A stretch of DNA of 64,000 bases from Artemisia argyi (Eukaryota > Streptophyta > Magnoliopsida > Asterales > Asteraceae). Under the pieces are notes generated by a model, which was not told the DNA's origin, ran no database searches, and saw only the letters and a program-made list of their open reading frames with translations. Both the position numbers and the translations under genes were made by a program. The stretch lies in the NCBI GenBank assembly GCA_030686995.1, contig JARVZY010002401.1, positions 434,001-498,000 of the forward strand, written 5' to 3'. Within the stretch, counting starts at the first letter, position 1, and every line of letters starts with the position of its first letter. Of this stretch, positions 46,453-58,296 are shown piece after piece.

Positions 46453-47908
46453 TGATGAGGCGAAAAGTGTACAACTTTTAAGGGGTCATTTAAGCCCGAA
46501 TTCGTGATTATTTGATCAAATATTGCCCTAAATCGTTCCTTTTGTCATTTTAGGTACTTTTGAGGAGAAATCTGGAAAAGGAAGCATTTTGGACGTTTTT
46601 GGAGCACAAAAGTGAAGAAAACAGCAAAGTCTCAAAATTCCTTGCTGGAACAGTACCTGACGACGTCAAGACATTACACATGACAGCGTCAAGAGTGACA
46701 AAAGAGGTGGATGTGGAACTTATAACGTGACGGCCCAGAACATTTTTAGTGTTAATGGCCTGACGGCGTCACCAAGGCTGTCAGGGTCCAAATACAAGTG
46801 ACGGCCCAGAGAAGATTTGCACATGAAGGCGTCAAGACTGGATCTAGGCAATACGAATTTCAACTTGGCGGTGAGTTGACGGCGTCAGAGGCTAATACAT
46901 GACGCCGTCAGGATGCTATGTCTATATATATTTTTCCAATTTTGCATTGTAAATGGTGGAACAAAGTGTGGAATACCTAAACACAAACCCTATGCCGAAT
47001 TTCCTGCATATTGAAGGGGTTTCAAACCCTTATTTCTTCCATGTATTAATAAAGATAAGTTCTCCAATAATCATTCAATATGTCTATGTATTGTTTGATT
47101 CTATCTTATGTTTATCTTTCTTTTAACATGTTAGGCTAGGCTTTTATTGTGTTTGCTTAGATGTAGTGAAACCTAGATGTTGATTATGGGTTGATTGTTT
47201 GTTTATAATTGTTACGGATGATTGTATTCGATGTTAGGCTTAAGAAAACTGACAGACTTCCATTGGTAACTTGCATGAACGTCTTAAGAAACATGATCGG
47301 AGGTGTACTATGATTTTTGGTTGTATTTAATACATAAGTGAATTCTAATGATCCCATGTTAGGAGCTTTTAGTTGGCTCGACATAGGAGTGAAGTAGGAT
47401 CTTATAGAGTTAGGGAATATTGTACACGACCCTACGACTAGTATTAAGGAATATAACTCGTCATCCATGCAATTGTAACAAGCTAATCAAGCGGTAAAAG
47501 ATATATAGGGAGTAATGAAATCTAAGTAAACACAACTTTTCTCATTATTATTTCCACCACCTTAGTAAATTAGTTTAATTTTCATTTCTTTTATTTTATT
47601 TTGATTACATCTTTAGTTAATTGGGTTAGTTGGCTAGCAAATAATTCCACAAACTCTTTCAAAACCCGAGATTTTACTTGCTTTCCATAAAATATAAAAA
47701 TACAAAAAGAATCATCGCTCACCTCTAGACCTAGTTTAGTAGGCTTTCTAATCCTAGCGACACTATTCCTGAGTTGAACGATCAATCCCCCGGTACTTAT
47801 CACTATACTATACTACAACGATCAGGTACACTGCCTGGCGGGGATTGCAAGCTTCTCAAGATCCCTTGAGAGGTAAAACCTGTTGTGAGGGCGCAATCCC
47901 ACGTATCA
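46453..47908 (+). repeat. 3' LTR of element D
   Basis: 1456 bp, uninterrupted, TGATGAGGCG to CACGTATCA. TGACG-palindrome cluster about 46658-46915, TATA-like CTATATATAT at 46922-46931, reverse-strand tRNA-Asp-like stretch 47794-47821. Confidence 0.9.
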
Positions 47909-47999
47909 TGGAGGCTTCATGTGTTAGTACATTGATTTAATAGTCATGCATAAGGGTAAGTACATAAGATTAGTGATTCAAGTAATTGAAAAAATTTGT

Positions 48000-48260
48000 A
48001 CAGTGCAAGGTAGTGTAAGTAACATCAAAAGTATATCAATTACACAATTTTGGGAGACTTAATTTAATGTGCAAGAGAATTTGTGTTCAAATTGTAGTAC
48101 GGTACAAGGTAGTTTAAGCAACATGAAAAATATATCTTCTATACTATCTAAATATTGGAGTGCTTAATTTAATGCGTAAGAGGCATTGTGCACAAAAGTT
48201 TGTACGGTACAATATGTTTTGCATGAGGAATCGTGCACAAAAGTTTGTATGGTACAACAT
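48000..48260. repeat. Diverged tandem repeat (about 100 bp and 47 bp units)
   Basis: TGCAAGGTAGTGTAAG at about 48003 recurs as TACAAGGTAGTTTAAG at about 48103 with matching sequence between (AATTTAATGTGCAAGAG / AATTTAATGCGTAAGAG). The phrase GTGCACAAAAGTTTGTA is duplicated at about 48188 and 48231. Not coding. Confidence 0.55.
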
Positions 48261-48721
48261 ATTTCAAGCCACCTCTAAACCTCAAATAATACAAACCAAA
48301 AATGCCATGAATGCATAAATTAAACACACCAATTAGTGGTTAGTCTTTTTACCTTCCCGTCTATGAGTTACAAATATTTTATCAACTATATAATGTGTTG
48401 AAAATCACACACAACAAACCACAACTTCCTCCACACCGCGTGCACATTGGGCTACAACTTATTATGGTGGTAAAGTAAGCATCATATCGTCTTACTTATT
48501 TAGCATATTGATTTATGTTATTTTATGTAAATTTCATGTGTGTTTTGTGTGTGTAAGAATGTAGGACATAAAGATGGTGCTTAGGAGATTTGGTAGTAAA
48601 ACCATCTTCTCTAATGGTTTAAGAGATACTACACATCGTTGTCTTATCAATTAAGTGGAACATGCACGAATATTTTTACTTTGATCGAAAATGCAATATT
48701 ATATCTAATTATTTTTTGTAG

Positions 48722-48798
48722 CGCGTCAAGAAGCATTAAAGAAAGAGATCGAGAAGTCACAATATTATATCAAGAACAAAACATGCAAAAGACCAATG

Positions 48799-48833
<35 letters not shown>

Positions 48834-48850
48834 CGAGAACAATGCCACGG
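48722..48850 (+). pseudogene. bZIP last-exon remnant, copy 1
   Basis: After a splice-acceptor-like TTTTTTTGTAG ending at 48721, the sequence reads RQEALKKEIEK and, one frame on, LYQEQNMQKTNEQQ. This resembles the end of the leucine zipper of plant bZIP factors of the bZIP34/61/VIP1 group (QEALKREIERL followed by YHQQ). An insertion near 48760 breaks the frame. A CAA microsatellite gives a Gln run (48799-48833). No basic region or upstream exons were found, so it is a fragment. The family call is by motif memory. Confidence 0.4.
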
Positions 48851-49518
48851 CCACCGGTGGGATGAATACTTAGCATTCATATTAATAGTACGTTACAAAT
48901 TAAACATGCAATATTTTACTTCATGTAATACTGCTAAACGGGCTAATACTATTGATTCGTTAGCAAGTAAGTTTATTTGACGAGCCTTCAATTTTTAGTC
49001 AAAAATTATTACTACACTTTGTTGGTGCATTTCAATATTTTTGCTCTTAATGTAGTTTTTTGTCTTGCGGTGTGTTAATGTCACTTTCTTAGTTAAATGT
49101 CTTGGAATATTGCGTGACTTTGATATTTGGTATGACTGTGTAAATTATGTCGATGTTACATATTAAAAATTGTAGTATATAATAAAAATATCTTCACACG
49201 ATCATCTTAACAATAAGTATCTTCTAAATCGAAAAAGTGTATAAAGGAGAAGAAAATTGTATTTCAAATGTTATCCTACACCTATCACGAGGTAAAATTA
49301 TTCATTTGAGTTTGATATCATGTGATTCATGTCGTCATACTAAATACTTAGAGTGAGTTACTAATGAATGCTCCAAATTCGATATTATAGTTTATGGAAA
49401 AATGTTGTAATAATGCATTAATTAAAAAATTATTTATGTAACATACTCATATTAAAAGATTACTTATGAAAAGCCTCATTTAAATATAACATTTTACAAA
49501 AAAAAACCTCTTCACATT

Positions 49519-49626
49519 AAAGAAAAAGATCGAGAAGTCACAAAAATTGTATCAAGAACAAAACATGCAAAATACTAATGAACAACAACAAGAACAATGT
49601 CATGGCTATCGGTGTCAATATAGATA
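49519..49626 (+). pseudogene. bZIP last-exon remnant, copy 2
   Basis: Duplicate of 48740-48910: in one frame LKKKIEKSQKLYQEQNMQ, then a short Gln run and a TAA at 49624-49626. The frame is intact here where copy 1 is shifted, supporting a real coding origin. The following 60 bp also match copy 1 (ACTTAGCATTCATATTAATAG). Truncated at its 5' side; nothing upstream joins it. Confidence 0.4.
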
Positions 49627-50111
49627 AACACTTAGCATTCATATTAATAGTACGCTACAAATTAAACATGCATTATTTTACTATACGAACTATAATTTAT
49701 TATACGAATTATAATTTATACTCTTGAATATACTAATTACTTTAGTGTTTTATGTTTTTATAATTTTGTTAAAAAGGAAATTTGTTTTATAGTTCGCTTT
49801 TAATAATGTAATTTATTTGAACAACGAAGTCCGTTTTTCACAAAAAATGAGAGTTTCAAACATGAACTGAAACTTAGTCCCGAACATTATGAAAAAAACA
49901 ATTAGATCCAATATGTGTGCATCGCATGGGTCCTGAGGCAGTCCAAACCTGTGTGCATCGCATGTGATGAATATAAAAGGTCTCCAACATTAATGTTATC
50001 GCTTCATATTTAAAATAATTTATGTAACTTATACATATTAAAATATTACATGTGAAGAGACTCTTTTCAATGTAATATTTTGAAAAAAATCTCTTCACAT
50101 ATACCCTTTTA

Positions 50112-50785
50112 ATGTCAATAAACTATTTTAAATGTGTGACAAGCTTGGAAATGTGATACCATCACAACTTAGATATATAATGACGAAAATAAGTGTCGAA
50201 GATTACGCTATAAAAACTTATATACAGCTAATGTGCAACTCAATAAAGTATTTTAAATACGTATAAAGCTTAGCAAATGTGTGACACCATGACAACTTAA
50301 ATATAAAATGACAAAAATAAATGCCAAATATTACGCTATGAAAACTTCTATACAGCACATGTGCATCGCACGTATTTTAAATCTATGAAAACTTCTATAC
50401 AGTAATGTGCATCGCACGGGCATTGTTGACTATCATAAGAAATAGTTATAACTTAGCCGGATGTATTAATGTTAGTTAGTTCCAATAAAAAACAATAGAG
50501 TCAATACCAAAATAAATAGACAAAAAATATTATGTAAAAAATACATCTTAAAAGATTACATGTCAATAAACTATTTTAAATACGTATCATGTTTACAAAA
50601 TGTATGCTACCACGACAACTAATATATATAATGACAAAAATACGTCTCGAATATAAAATGACAAAAATAAAATACGGGTATTAAACTTTGAAAACTTCTA
50701 TACAACCAATGTGCATCGCACGGGCTTTCATGACTATGAACATTTAGATCAAGCCCGTGTTCATCGCACGGGTCTGAATGCATAG
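50112..50785. repeat. Diverged repeats ending in GTGCATCGCACGGG
   Basis: Three related segments (about 50112-50240, 50241-50385, 50563-50735) share TCAATAAACTATTTTAAA, ATGACAAAAATA and AAAACTTCTATACAG, followed by GTGCATCGCACG. Related words occur at 49915-49970. The last one is followed by CCCGTGTTCATCGCACGGG (50755-50773), a short perfect-stem hairpin. Possibly the end of a degraded DNA transposon; class unknown. Confidence 0.45.
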
Positions 50786-52203
50786 TAGTATCAATATTTG
50801 AGTCACTCCATTAACCCGTGAAAACAACAACATCTGCATAAAATAAATGAGATATTGCAAAGACGACCCAATAAAAACTCTTTTGAATAAACCTGTATCC
50901 ACAACTTGCTAAATATGGTTATTAAGTAACCCGAAACTATTCAACATAAAGACTGGCCCATTTAGTGTTGGGACTAATGCTAGGTTCATCCGTGAATCGT
51001 CAATCACTCCACTTTTCAGACCAAAACCCAGTTTAAAACCCGAATTAGTCTAAAGTGAAACTGGTTTTAGTTCATTTTAGGATGAGCATGGTCAAAAACC
51101 ATTTCTTAAACTACTATATACACCAATTTCTTTTTCTTTTTGTTTTACTTTAACAATTACACAAAATGTGCACATGCTTTAATTATATAGTTGAACTATA
51201 GTAAAAGTTCTGACTTATCAAATTATTGAATGTATAACTAACTTATACAGTAATTGTTTTATACAAATATTTCTCTTTCTAAATAATTGAAATCATATAA
51301 AAAATAAATAAAAAACAAATAAAAGGAGCACGAGAGAAACTATTTACCCCGAATTGAAACTGGTCCAGAATTGTCAGGATTAGACTGACGATTCTAAAGA
51401 CTAAAAGAAAACGAGAAAGACTAGACTGAGACCGATTCATATTTTTATTATTTTTTTTAATAAAAAATTGATCTTACTTTCAGCTAGAAAAACTAGACCG
51501 TCTCTATACCAGACTGAAACTGGTTTAAACCAGTCTTTGTGAATCTGTACACTAACCCAATACGTTTTAAGTTAAATACTAGTAATAGATTATTTTTATT
51601 AGAAAGTTCACAAAGTTTGTACGCGCCATCTGAAAATAAAGTAGCATTAACTAATTCCATTGGATATATGAATATACCATTACACAAATCTCATGAACGA
51701 GAGACACATCCGCTTAATGTCATTTGGGGTATTAACAATTCATGCCGAATCAAGTATCTGGTTTCATTTCGATTAACTCTTACCCTGATTGAGCTCAAAT
51801 AAATTTCTAAAATGGTGCTCGAACTCAAAGTTTAGATTCTCGTAACAAGCTCAAGCTTAATGAACTTGTTATTAAATCAAGCTCAATTAAAATTCAGGGT
51901 ATAGTTGGCATACAGCATTTTGGAGCAATCGGTATTTAGCGTTTAGAATATAGAAAACTTGTTTTTTGTCACGTTTTAAATTTTTATGTAAACGCTAGTT
52001 TCTTAGGTGTTTGAAATGTAATACATTTATGCATTCTGCTGGACTGCTACTACTAAGCCCGATATACTGGCAACTGAAACCCATTTTACAAACATCTAAG
52101 TCCAAACATTGGCCCATATTCACTTATCTTCATTTCTTGATCGTTTTCAGATTTTTTTTTTCAGGGTCACAAATTTACCCTAATACTTTCTGTTACATAT
52201 CCT
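50786..52203. other. Upstream region of the nucleotidyltransferase gene
   Basis: No gene. Contains a palindrome ACTGGTTTAAACCAGT near 51519-51534. A pyrimidine-rich acceptor-like TTTTTTTTTTCAG ends near 52164, 40 bp before the ATG, so a 5'-UTR intron is possible. No convincing TATA box was assigned. Confidence 0.35.
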
Positions 52204-54656
52204 ATGGCAATTGCTGTTTCTCAAGGCTTTGCTTGTAGAACTCAATTATCATTCAATCTTCCCTTTATTAACCGTGTTCACAAGGTAAGTATTTTTTTTT
52301 ATATATATCATTTCACTCTCATTTACAAATTGCTTTTAGTTTTATATAATTTTAATAAATTGGTTAATTTGTAGGTAAGGCAAAGCTTTACTGTTGCAGC
52401 AATTGAATCACTTGTTGAATCAGTTAGTTTCAATAATGATTATCAGACCTCATCTGCTAGAAATGTTAAAGGTAATGTTTTAACTTAGGTACTAGTAAAT
52501 TTGGAATCTAGGCGTTTTATGTAACCAACTATTTTTCTTTTTTAACTTTTTGATAGTAACAAACTTTTATTCCGTTAACAATGTATATAAGTGAGTTCGG
52601 GTACCGGTCATATGATGACGTGTGCCACGTCATCATGTAAGATGTTTTAGAATGTCACTTACATACATTGTTGACGGAGTAAAAGTTTGTTACATTGAAA
52701 AGTTAAAAAAGAAAAATAGTTTGTTACATTTAGTGACTGTTTGATGAAACGTAATTTTGTTAGTACTAAGATGTAACCGAATTGTCATTGTATGAAACAA
52801 ACAACTTTTTTCTAACTTTTTAATGTAAACAACTTTTATTCCGTTAACAATGCATGCAAGTGACGTCATGTACTAGTTATATAATGATGTGGTGCGACGT
52901 CATTGTGTAAGATGTTGTGGTCACTTACGCACATTGTTGACGGAATAAAATTTCGTTACATTAAAAAGTAAAAAAAATAAAATAAAAATAGTTTGTTAGT
53001 TTGTTACATAACATGACAGTTAGGTTATTTTTCGTTATATTTTAACGCAATTTTCCTGTCATGTTTTTGTGATGAGAGTAGGAGGCAATGATGATTGCAA
53101 GCCACATGAATGGAAAAAGTTGTGTTCTAAAGAACTTGGAATCAGGACCTCGAGGATCACGAAACCTGCGAAAACTGTTTTGAATGTGCTTAGGAAAAAA
53201 GGTAAGTTATGTGTAGTCGATAAATTATAATGCTATAAAGGCCTTTGAGATATATACTTAAGTTGTGCATAATTGGTTTCGTTGTAGGGTATGATGTATA
53301 CCTTGTTGGAGGTTGTGTACGGGATCTTGTATTAAAGAGAACTCCTAAAGATTTTGACATCTTGACAACTGCCGAACTTAAAGAGGTTTCTTTTTCGACT
53401 CAGTCTCTAATTGGTTATAGAGCATAGTATTGTGTTCGACTGTCAGAAAACAATCAACTTAACAAATGATTACATTCCCCGCCTTCAATATCCCTTTTAT
53501 ATCCATACTCGTGGCTATCCAACATATGTGCAAAAGGATGGGAAGAATTGGGTTCTAGATCCTATTTGGGTGGCAAGTGTTTGATGTTCTTATGTTTGGG
53601 GATTTTTTGTTTGCTTTCCTTTTTGGATTGTGTGGTCTTGTGATGCCTTTCTTGAGCGTATTTATGCATTGCCATAAAAAAAAGCCATAATTTGTGACAT
53701 TCACAATACACTAATTAGACATCACTCATAGTTTTCACATTATGGATCAAAACTCATCAAATTAAAGCTTGATACTCTCGGCTATCTGCAGGTAATGAGA
53801 GCATTTCCTCGGTGTGAAATAGTTGGAAGGCGGTTTCCTATATGTCATGTACATGTTGATGATGCCATTGTGGAGGTATCTACTCTATTTTCATGTAGTG
53901 GAAAGAAATAATTGCAGGTTCTCTTTATTAGAAATACGTATGTATAACTTGGTTAGGGATATCTGATATGGGGCAGGTTTCAAGTTTCAGCACAAATGGA
54001 AGGAAATTTGGGAGGAAGTCAAAATCTCCCATGAGAAAACCTCCTGGTTGTGATGAATGTGATTTTATTCGGTGGCAAAATTGTATGCAGAGGGATTTTA
54101 CAATCAATGGGTACGTACTTGTCCTAGCACTAACCACGACTTAAAGCTCCAATAGCCAATTTTTGAAAATTTTGGATTTCTTGTAGTAATTTACCACTTC
54201 TTTTCACCTACTTTGAGAAACTTTTACTCCCATCTCTCTAAATATCTTTTCTTCGCCAAGATGTTCTTTCTGGTCATCTTGTCTAGTAGTTTGTAAAACA
54301 ATCAGAATTCTCCAAATACTGAAATATCTGAGATTTTTACGACTACAAACAGCAAAAGCACATCCAAATACTTATCTCCTATAACCCGTTTATTACAACT
54401 AATGATCAGCATTGTAGTTATTTAATATCACGAAATCACTTTTAAAACCCAGATCCGAATAGCCCCTGTTAGTCTGGAACTACTAGACTGGAGCTCCTTT
54501 AGCGAAGCTTAAGTAATCTAATTCATATCTTTAAGGTCTGAAATATATCTATTTATACATACAGGTTGATGTTTGATCCATTTGCAAGGATTGTGTATGA
54601 CTATATTGGTGGCATGGAAGACATCCAAAAGGCTAAAGTGAGCTTCTTCTTTTTTT

Positions 54657-54695
<39 letters not shown>

Positions 54696-56855
54696 TATTA
54701 TTATTTTTTAAATATAGATTCCAACACAAACTGTGAGCATGTTCATTGCTGCTTCTGTATTTATTCTGTTGGTTGTATGTAGGTACGCTGCATTACCCCT
54801 GCAAACACATCTTTTGTGGAAGATTGTGGTATGTTCTGTAACTTCAGTTTTAGATTCTTACATGGTTTACATTAGAGGTTGAAATTTTGACCCATTTACT
54901 TTTTATGGATCATGTTTTATCTCTAACGAGTAAAAAAATGGCCTAAAATGAATCTACTCGAAAGTTGCCCAATGTAACCTCCTAAAACATTTTATACATT
55001 GGGTTATCATTACTGTAGTTTAATATTTGTAATAATTTTTGACATTCTAACTCGACTTGACTGTTTTGCCCAACCCATTTGCCAAACCGCCCAAAATTTG
55101 CCTCATGCACCTGCTATGTACTATGTAGTTCTAGCATTTGATTTTCATACAAATTATACAGCTCGGATTCTGCGTGGAGTTAGAATCGCTGCTCGATTAG
55201 GGTTCCGATTTTCCAGAGAAACTTCTCATTTTTTGAAAGAATTGTCGAATTCTTTGTTAAGACTTGATAAGGTATGCCTTTTTGTACTAGTCATGTTCTT
55301 CAGCCTTTAGCACTATTAAAGTAGCATCCTTTATGATTTGTATAGGGCCGGATACACATGGAAATGAATTATATGCTGGCATATGGATCTGCAGAAGCTT
55401 CACTAAGGTTACTATGGAAATTTGGACTCCTTGAGATTCTTCTACCCATCCAAGTATAGGCTTTCCTCTGCCTCGTTGAAAGTTACATCACACTTTGTTA
55501 GAAATTCATTAGAGTAATATGATTTATTTGCTTAATGCAGGCATCTTACCTGGTTTCACATGGATTCCGCAGACGTGATAAGAGGTCTAACATGCTCCTG
55601 GTTTGTTTAACAACTTCTTTTTGTAAATCTTTTGGATACCTTTTAATTGCTACTTTGTAGTGTATGTTTATGAAGATCATGCTCCTGTTTTGCAGTCTTT
55701 GTTTGCTAGTTTGGATAAACTTCTAGCGCCTGATCGTCCATGCCATTCTTGCCTGTGGTAAGAGACATATTTAAAATACTAATTAGTTAACATCAATATT
55801 TCTTTTTCGGTGTTTTTTGGTTGAGTGTTTAGACTCAATCCAACCATACAAAAAGCTTCTTGTTTTGGCTACCCAACCTGCCCAACTCGCTTATATTTTA
55901 ACCTGTACAGTATTTGTATTTATTGGTTATTTCTTTGGTTTTACAGGGTTAGCCTTTTAGCATTTCATGAGGCGTTGGTTGAGCAACCTCGGGATGCTTT
56001 GGTGATTGGTGCATTTAGCATAGCTGTTCATAGTGGTGGATCATTATCCGATGCAGTAGATATTGCCAGGGAGATCTCACAGCCTCATGACACGAGCTTC
56101 CATGAAATATCAGAACCTATCTATTCATATTCGAAAGATGAATTGATGGCCGAGGTTATAAGACTTGGAGCTTCTGTTAAAGATGCTTTGCGAAGACTCA
56201 CAGACGAGAATTTTGTTTCCCAGGCCCTGATCCAATACCCCCAAGCCCCACAATCGGATATGGTGAGAACTTAATTCCGGGATTTTAGACAATTACCGTA
56301 AATTAGGCGGTATTGATCCGTGTAAATATGAATGGCACGAAAAGGGCCATAATTGGTCGAATGTGCCATCAGTAAGGAAATGCAGTAAAACCGTCAAACC
56401 TCCATCTATTCAGAGTGTATATTGTCACTAACATGTCAAACTGTATTATTATCTTACATGAAATCTCCTAAATCATTATATTAAAAATATTAGACTCTTA
56501 CCGAAATATTTCATAAGTGTTACGGGTTTGCCCAACCTAATCTGGACCATGCAACTCGCCACCTGCTCCTTTTGTCGCCTCTAATTTTGTAGTCATTTAT
56601 GAATAGGTCTTTTTAGTTACAAGAAATTAAAAGTTAGTTGTTTTCTCTCAGGTTTTCATTTCATGGGCTCTATCGCTAAAGGTAAGTTCCATATTTGAAT
56701 GTATCAGAAAGGGAAGGAATAGAAGGTTTGTACCAAAGAGAGGAAGTGAAATCGACTATGATTCATTGGCATTGGGCAGATTGGATGAAGTAAGGGACAT
56801 TTTTGGTAGAGTTGTTTTCGACACAGTTTACCCAACAAAGTTGGCTGAGCAATGA
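52204..56855 (+). CDS. Bacterial-type poly(A) polymerase / tRNA nucleotidyltransferase family protein, 14 exons
   Basis: Exons: 52204-52284, 52375-52471, 53082-53201, 53288-53385, 53792-53875, 53977-54110, 54565-54637, 54783-54828, 55162-55271, 55346-55453, 55541-55600, 55696-55757, 55947-56262, 56652-56855. All have GT-AG introns and consistent phase, giving 530 aa and ending EQ-TGA. Class II nucleotidyltransferase signature GYDVYLVGGCVRDLVLKRT and DFDI (about 100-124, with the metal-binding DxD); RDFTING about 200; DPFARIVYDYIGGMEDI about 208-224; RILRGVRIAARLGF about 246-260. The family adds nucleotides to RNA 3' ends: CCA to tRNA, or A tails that mark organellar RNA for decay. The N-terminal 45 residues are basic and Ser/Phe-rich with no acidic cluster, so plastid or mitochondrial import is plausible. 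Poly(A) and CCA activity cannot be told apart by eye. The only intact gene in the window. Confidence 0.93.
52521..52730. repeat. Fold-back element in intron 2, copy 1
   Basis: Left arm (about 52521-52595: AACTATTTTTCTTTTTTAAC ... TTATTCCGTTAACAATGTAT) is inverted at about 52655-52728. Loop about 60 bp containing GATGACGTG/CACGTCATC. No ORF. Confidence 0.75.
52798..53016. repeat. Fold-back element in intron 2, copy 2
   Basis: Same layout as the copy 70 bp upstream: TTTATTCCGTTAACAATGCA on the left, inverted ATTGTTGACGGAATAAA on the right, and GACGTCAT in the loop. About 80% similar to copy 1 by eye. Confidence 0.7.
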
Positions 56856-57300
56856 AGCATAGCAAATTTTAGTTTTTCTTAGGTCTAATGAATTGTTGTA
56901 TTTGTTTTATTCTTCCTCTTGTTAATGACTTGAGGTCAGGCTTATAATTGGAGATTATTGGGGGAGTAAATGATACCTGAAAAGCTAGTAATCTAGATTA
57001 GGAAAGGAAAAAAAAAATGCATTGTATACTCAAGATTTTCTTTATTCTGTTGTAGATGGTTTTAGTTGACCTTAGCTAAATACATGTTCTATTTTTCTTA
57101 TACACGTGTAATCTCGTTTATATTTGCGAGCCAAATCGAGTTCAATGTCTTGGAAGCTCGGCCACAACCACAAGCGCTCTATTATTGAGTAAGCTTCAGG
57201 CTGAGCTCAATCTTGGCACAAGCACAAGTCAAACTCGTAACAAATTGTCCTTGAATATATAAGGAGCAACTTGGCTCATTTACACCCATACTGTCGTCCC
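56856..57300. other. 3' flank of the nucleotidyltransferase gene
   Basis: Probable 3' UTR and spacer. No further gene seen. Confidence 0.35.
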
Positions 57301-57434
57301 ACGACTTTTGTAACATGTACATTTCTAATTATAAAAAGGGGAACGACTTTTGTAACATGTACATTTCTAATTATAAAAAGGGGTGCATACGACTTTTGTA
57401 ACATGTACATTTCTAATTTTAAAAAAGGGTGCAT
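57301..57434. repeat. Tandem triplication, 42-46 bp units
   Basis: ACGACTTTTGTAACATGTAC followed by ATTTCTAATTATAAAAA starts at 57301, 57343 and 57389. Units are nearly identical; units 2 and 3 share the added GGTGCAT. Recent local duplication. Confidence 0.85.
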
Positions 57435-58296
57435 TTAATATGTGATTAAATAAAGGCACAAAAAAGCAACATGTCTCTCTCATTAACCTTTGAATTACTA
57501 GTATTTGACTTGGGATGAAGGAGTATTTAATTGTGCATCTCTTCTTGTTTGTCTTGCCTCATTTGCCATTGCCGGTTTCTTGTGTGTTTTATTGTGTTAA
57601 TTCATCACATTATTATAATGTTTTTAATTAGCGTCTGCATTGAAAGAATTAATTTGACAATCTGAATCAGTTTCTAAAAAAAATAAATAAATAAATAATC
57701 TGAACCAGTTTTAATATACAAGTACACGTAGTTTACACATTGAACTGGTTTAGGATGCTAGTTACTTGGCATTAAGTACATTGTATTACCAAACCTATTG
57801 ACAAACAATAACTTCTGATGAATAATAAAATATTTAGGTATAGAGGATAGACCTACTAAGTACTAACACATCTTATAATTTATTTTGAGTACCAATCAAA
57901 CATCAATATAATTTTTGATTAAAGTAAAACATCACGTGACAGTAATCCACCCAAGAAGAGCTTTTAGCGGGTGACTTCATTCTTACTTTACCTTTATGTC
58001 GTATTGTGTTTTTCTTGGAGTTAGCCCATTCATAAAATTAATTATAGGAAACGGAGGTGAGATCTATGCAAAACATAGAGTATCTAAAGAACAAATAAAC
58101 TAATCTCAACCATCCATCCATCTTTCATCTAATGGCTGAGATTTAACAAAAAATTACAAACAAGGGCAAGATAGTAAAATCACATGTCTCAATTAAACCA
58201 AAAAAATATCAGGATCCAGCTCATTTAGTATCTAACTTTCTCTCTCATCCAAACCCTACATCTCGCCGGAATCACCAATCCCTTGCCGGAATCACC
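57435..58296. other. Spacer upstream of the FAR1-like remnant
   Basis: No gene. Contains a short ATAA microsatellite at about 57680-57700. Confidence 0.35.

Larger units (their letters stand above)
32119..47908 (+). mobile_element. Element D: gag-only Athila-like LTR retrotransposon, interrupted by element C
   Basis: LTRs at 32119-32904 plus 40570-41238 (5', split by element C) and 46453-47908 (3'), each about 1455 bp, flanked by TGGAG at 32114-32118 and 47909-47913. Own length about 8.1 kb once C is removed. A tRNA-Asp-like primer site follows the 5' LTR; one gag/protease gene follows, then 2.5 kb of non-coding DNA, a polypurine tract and the 3' LTR. No RT, RNase H or integrase motif was found, so movement would need enzymes from another element, as proposed for the TR-GAG class of plant elements. 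Confidence 0.9.

Noticed and set aside
53400..53585. An exon in intron 4 of the nucleotidyltransferase gene (open stretch reading YPFYIHTRGYPTYVQK)
   Set aside because: Joining exon 4 directly to 53792 gives the expected family sequence in phase; the stretch lacks acceptor and donor sites that keep frame.
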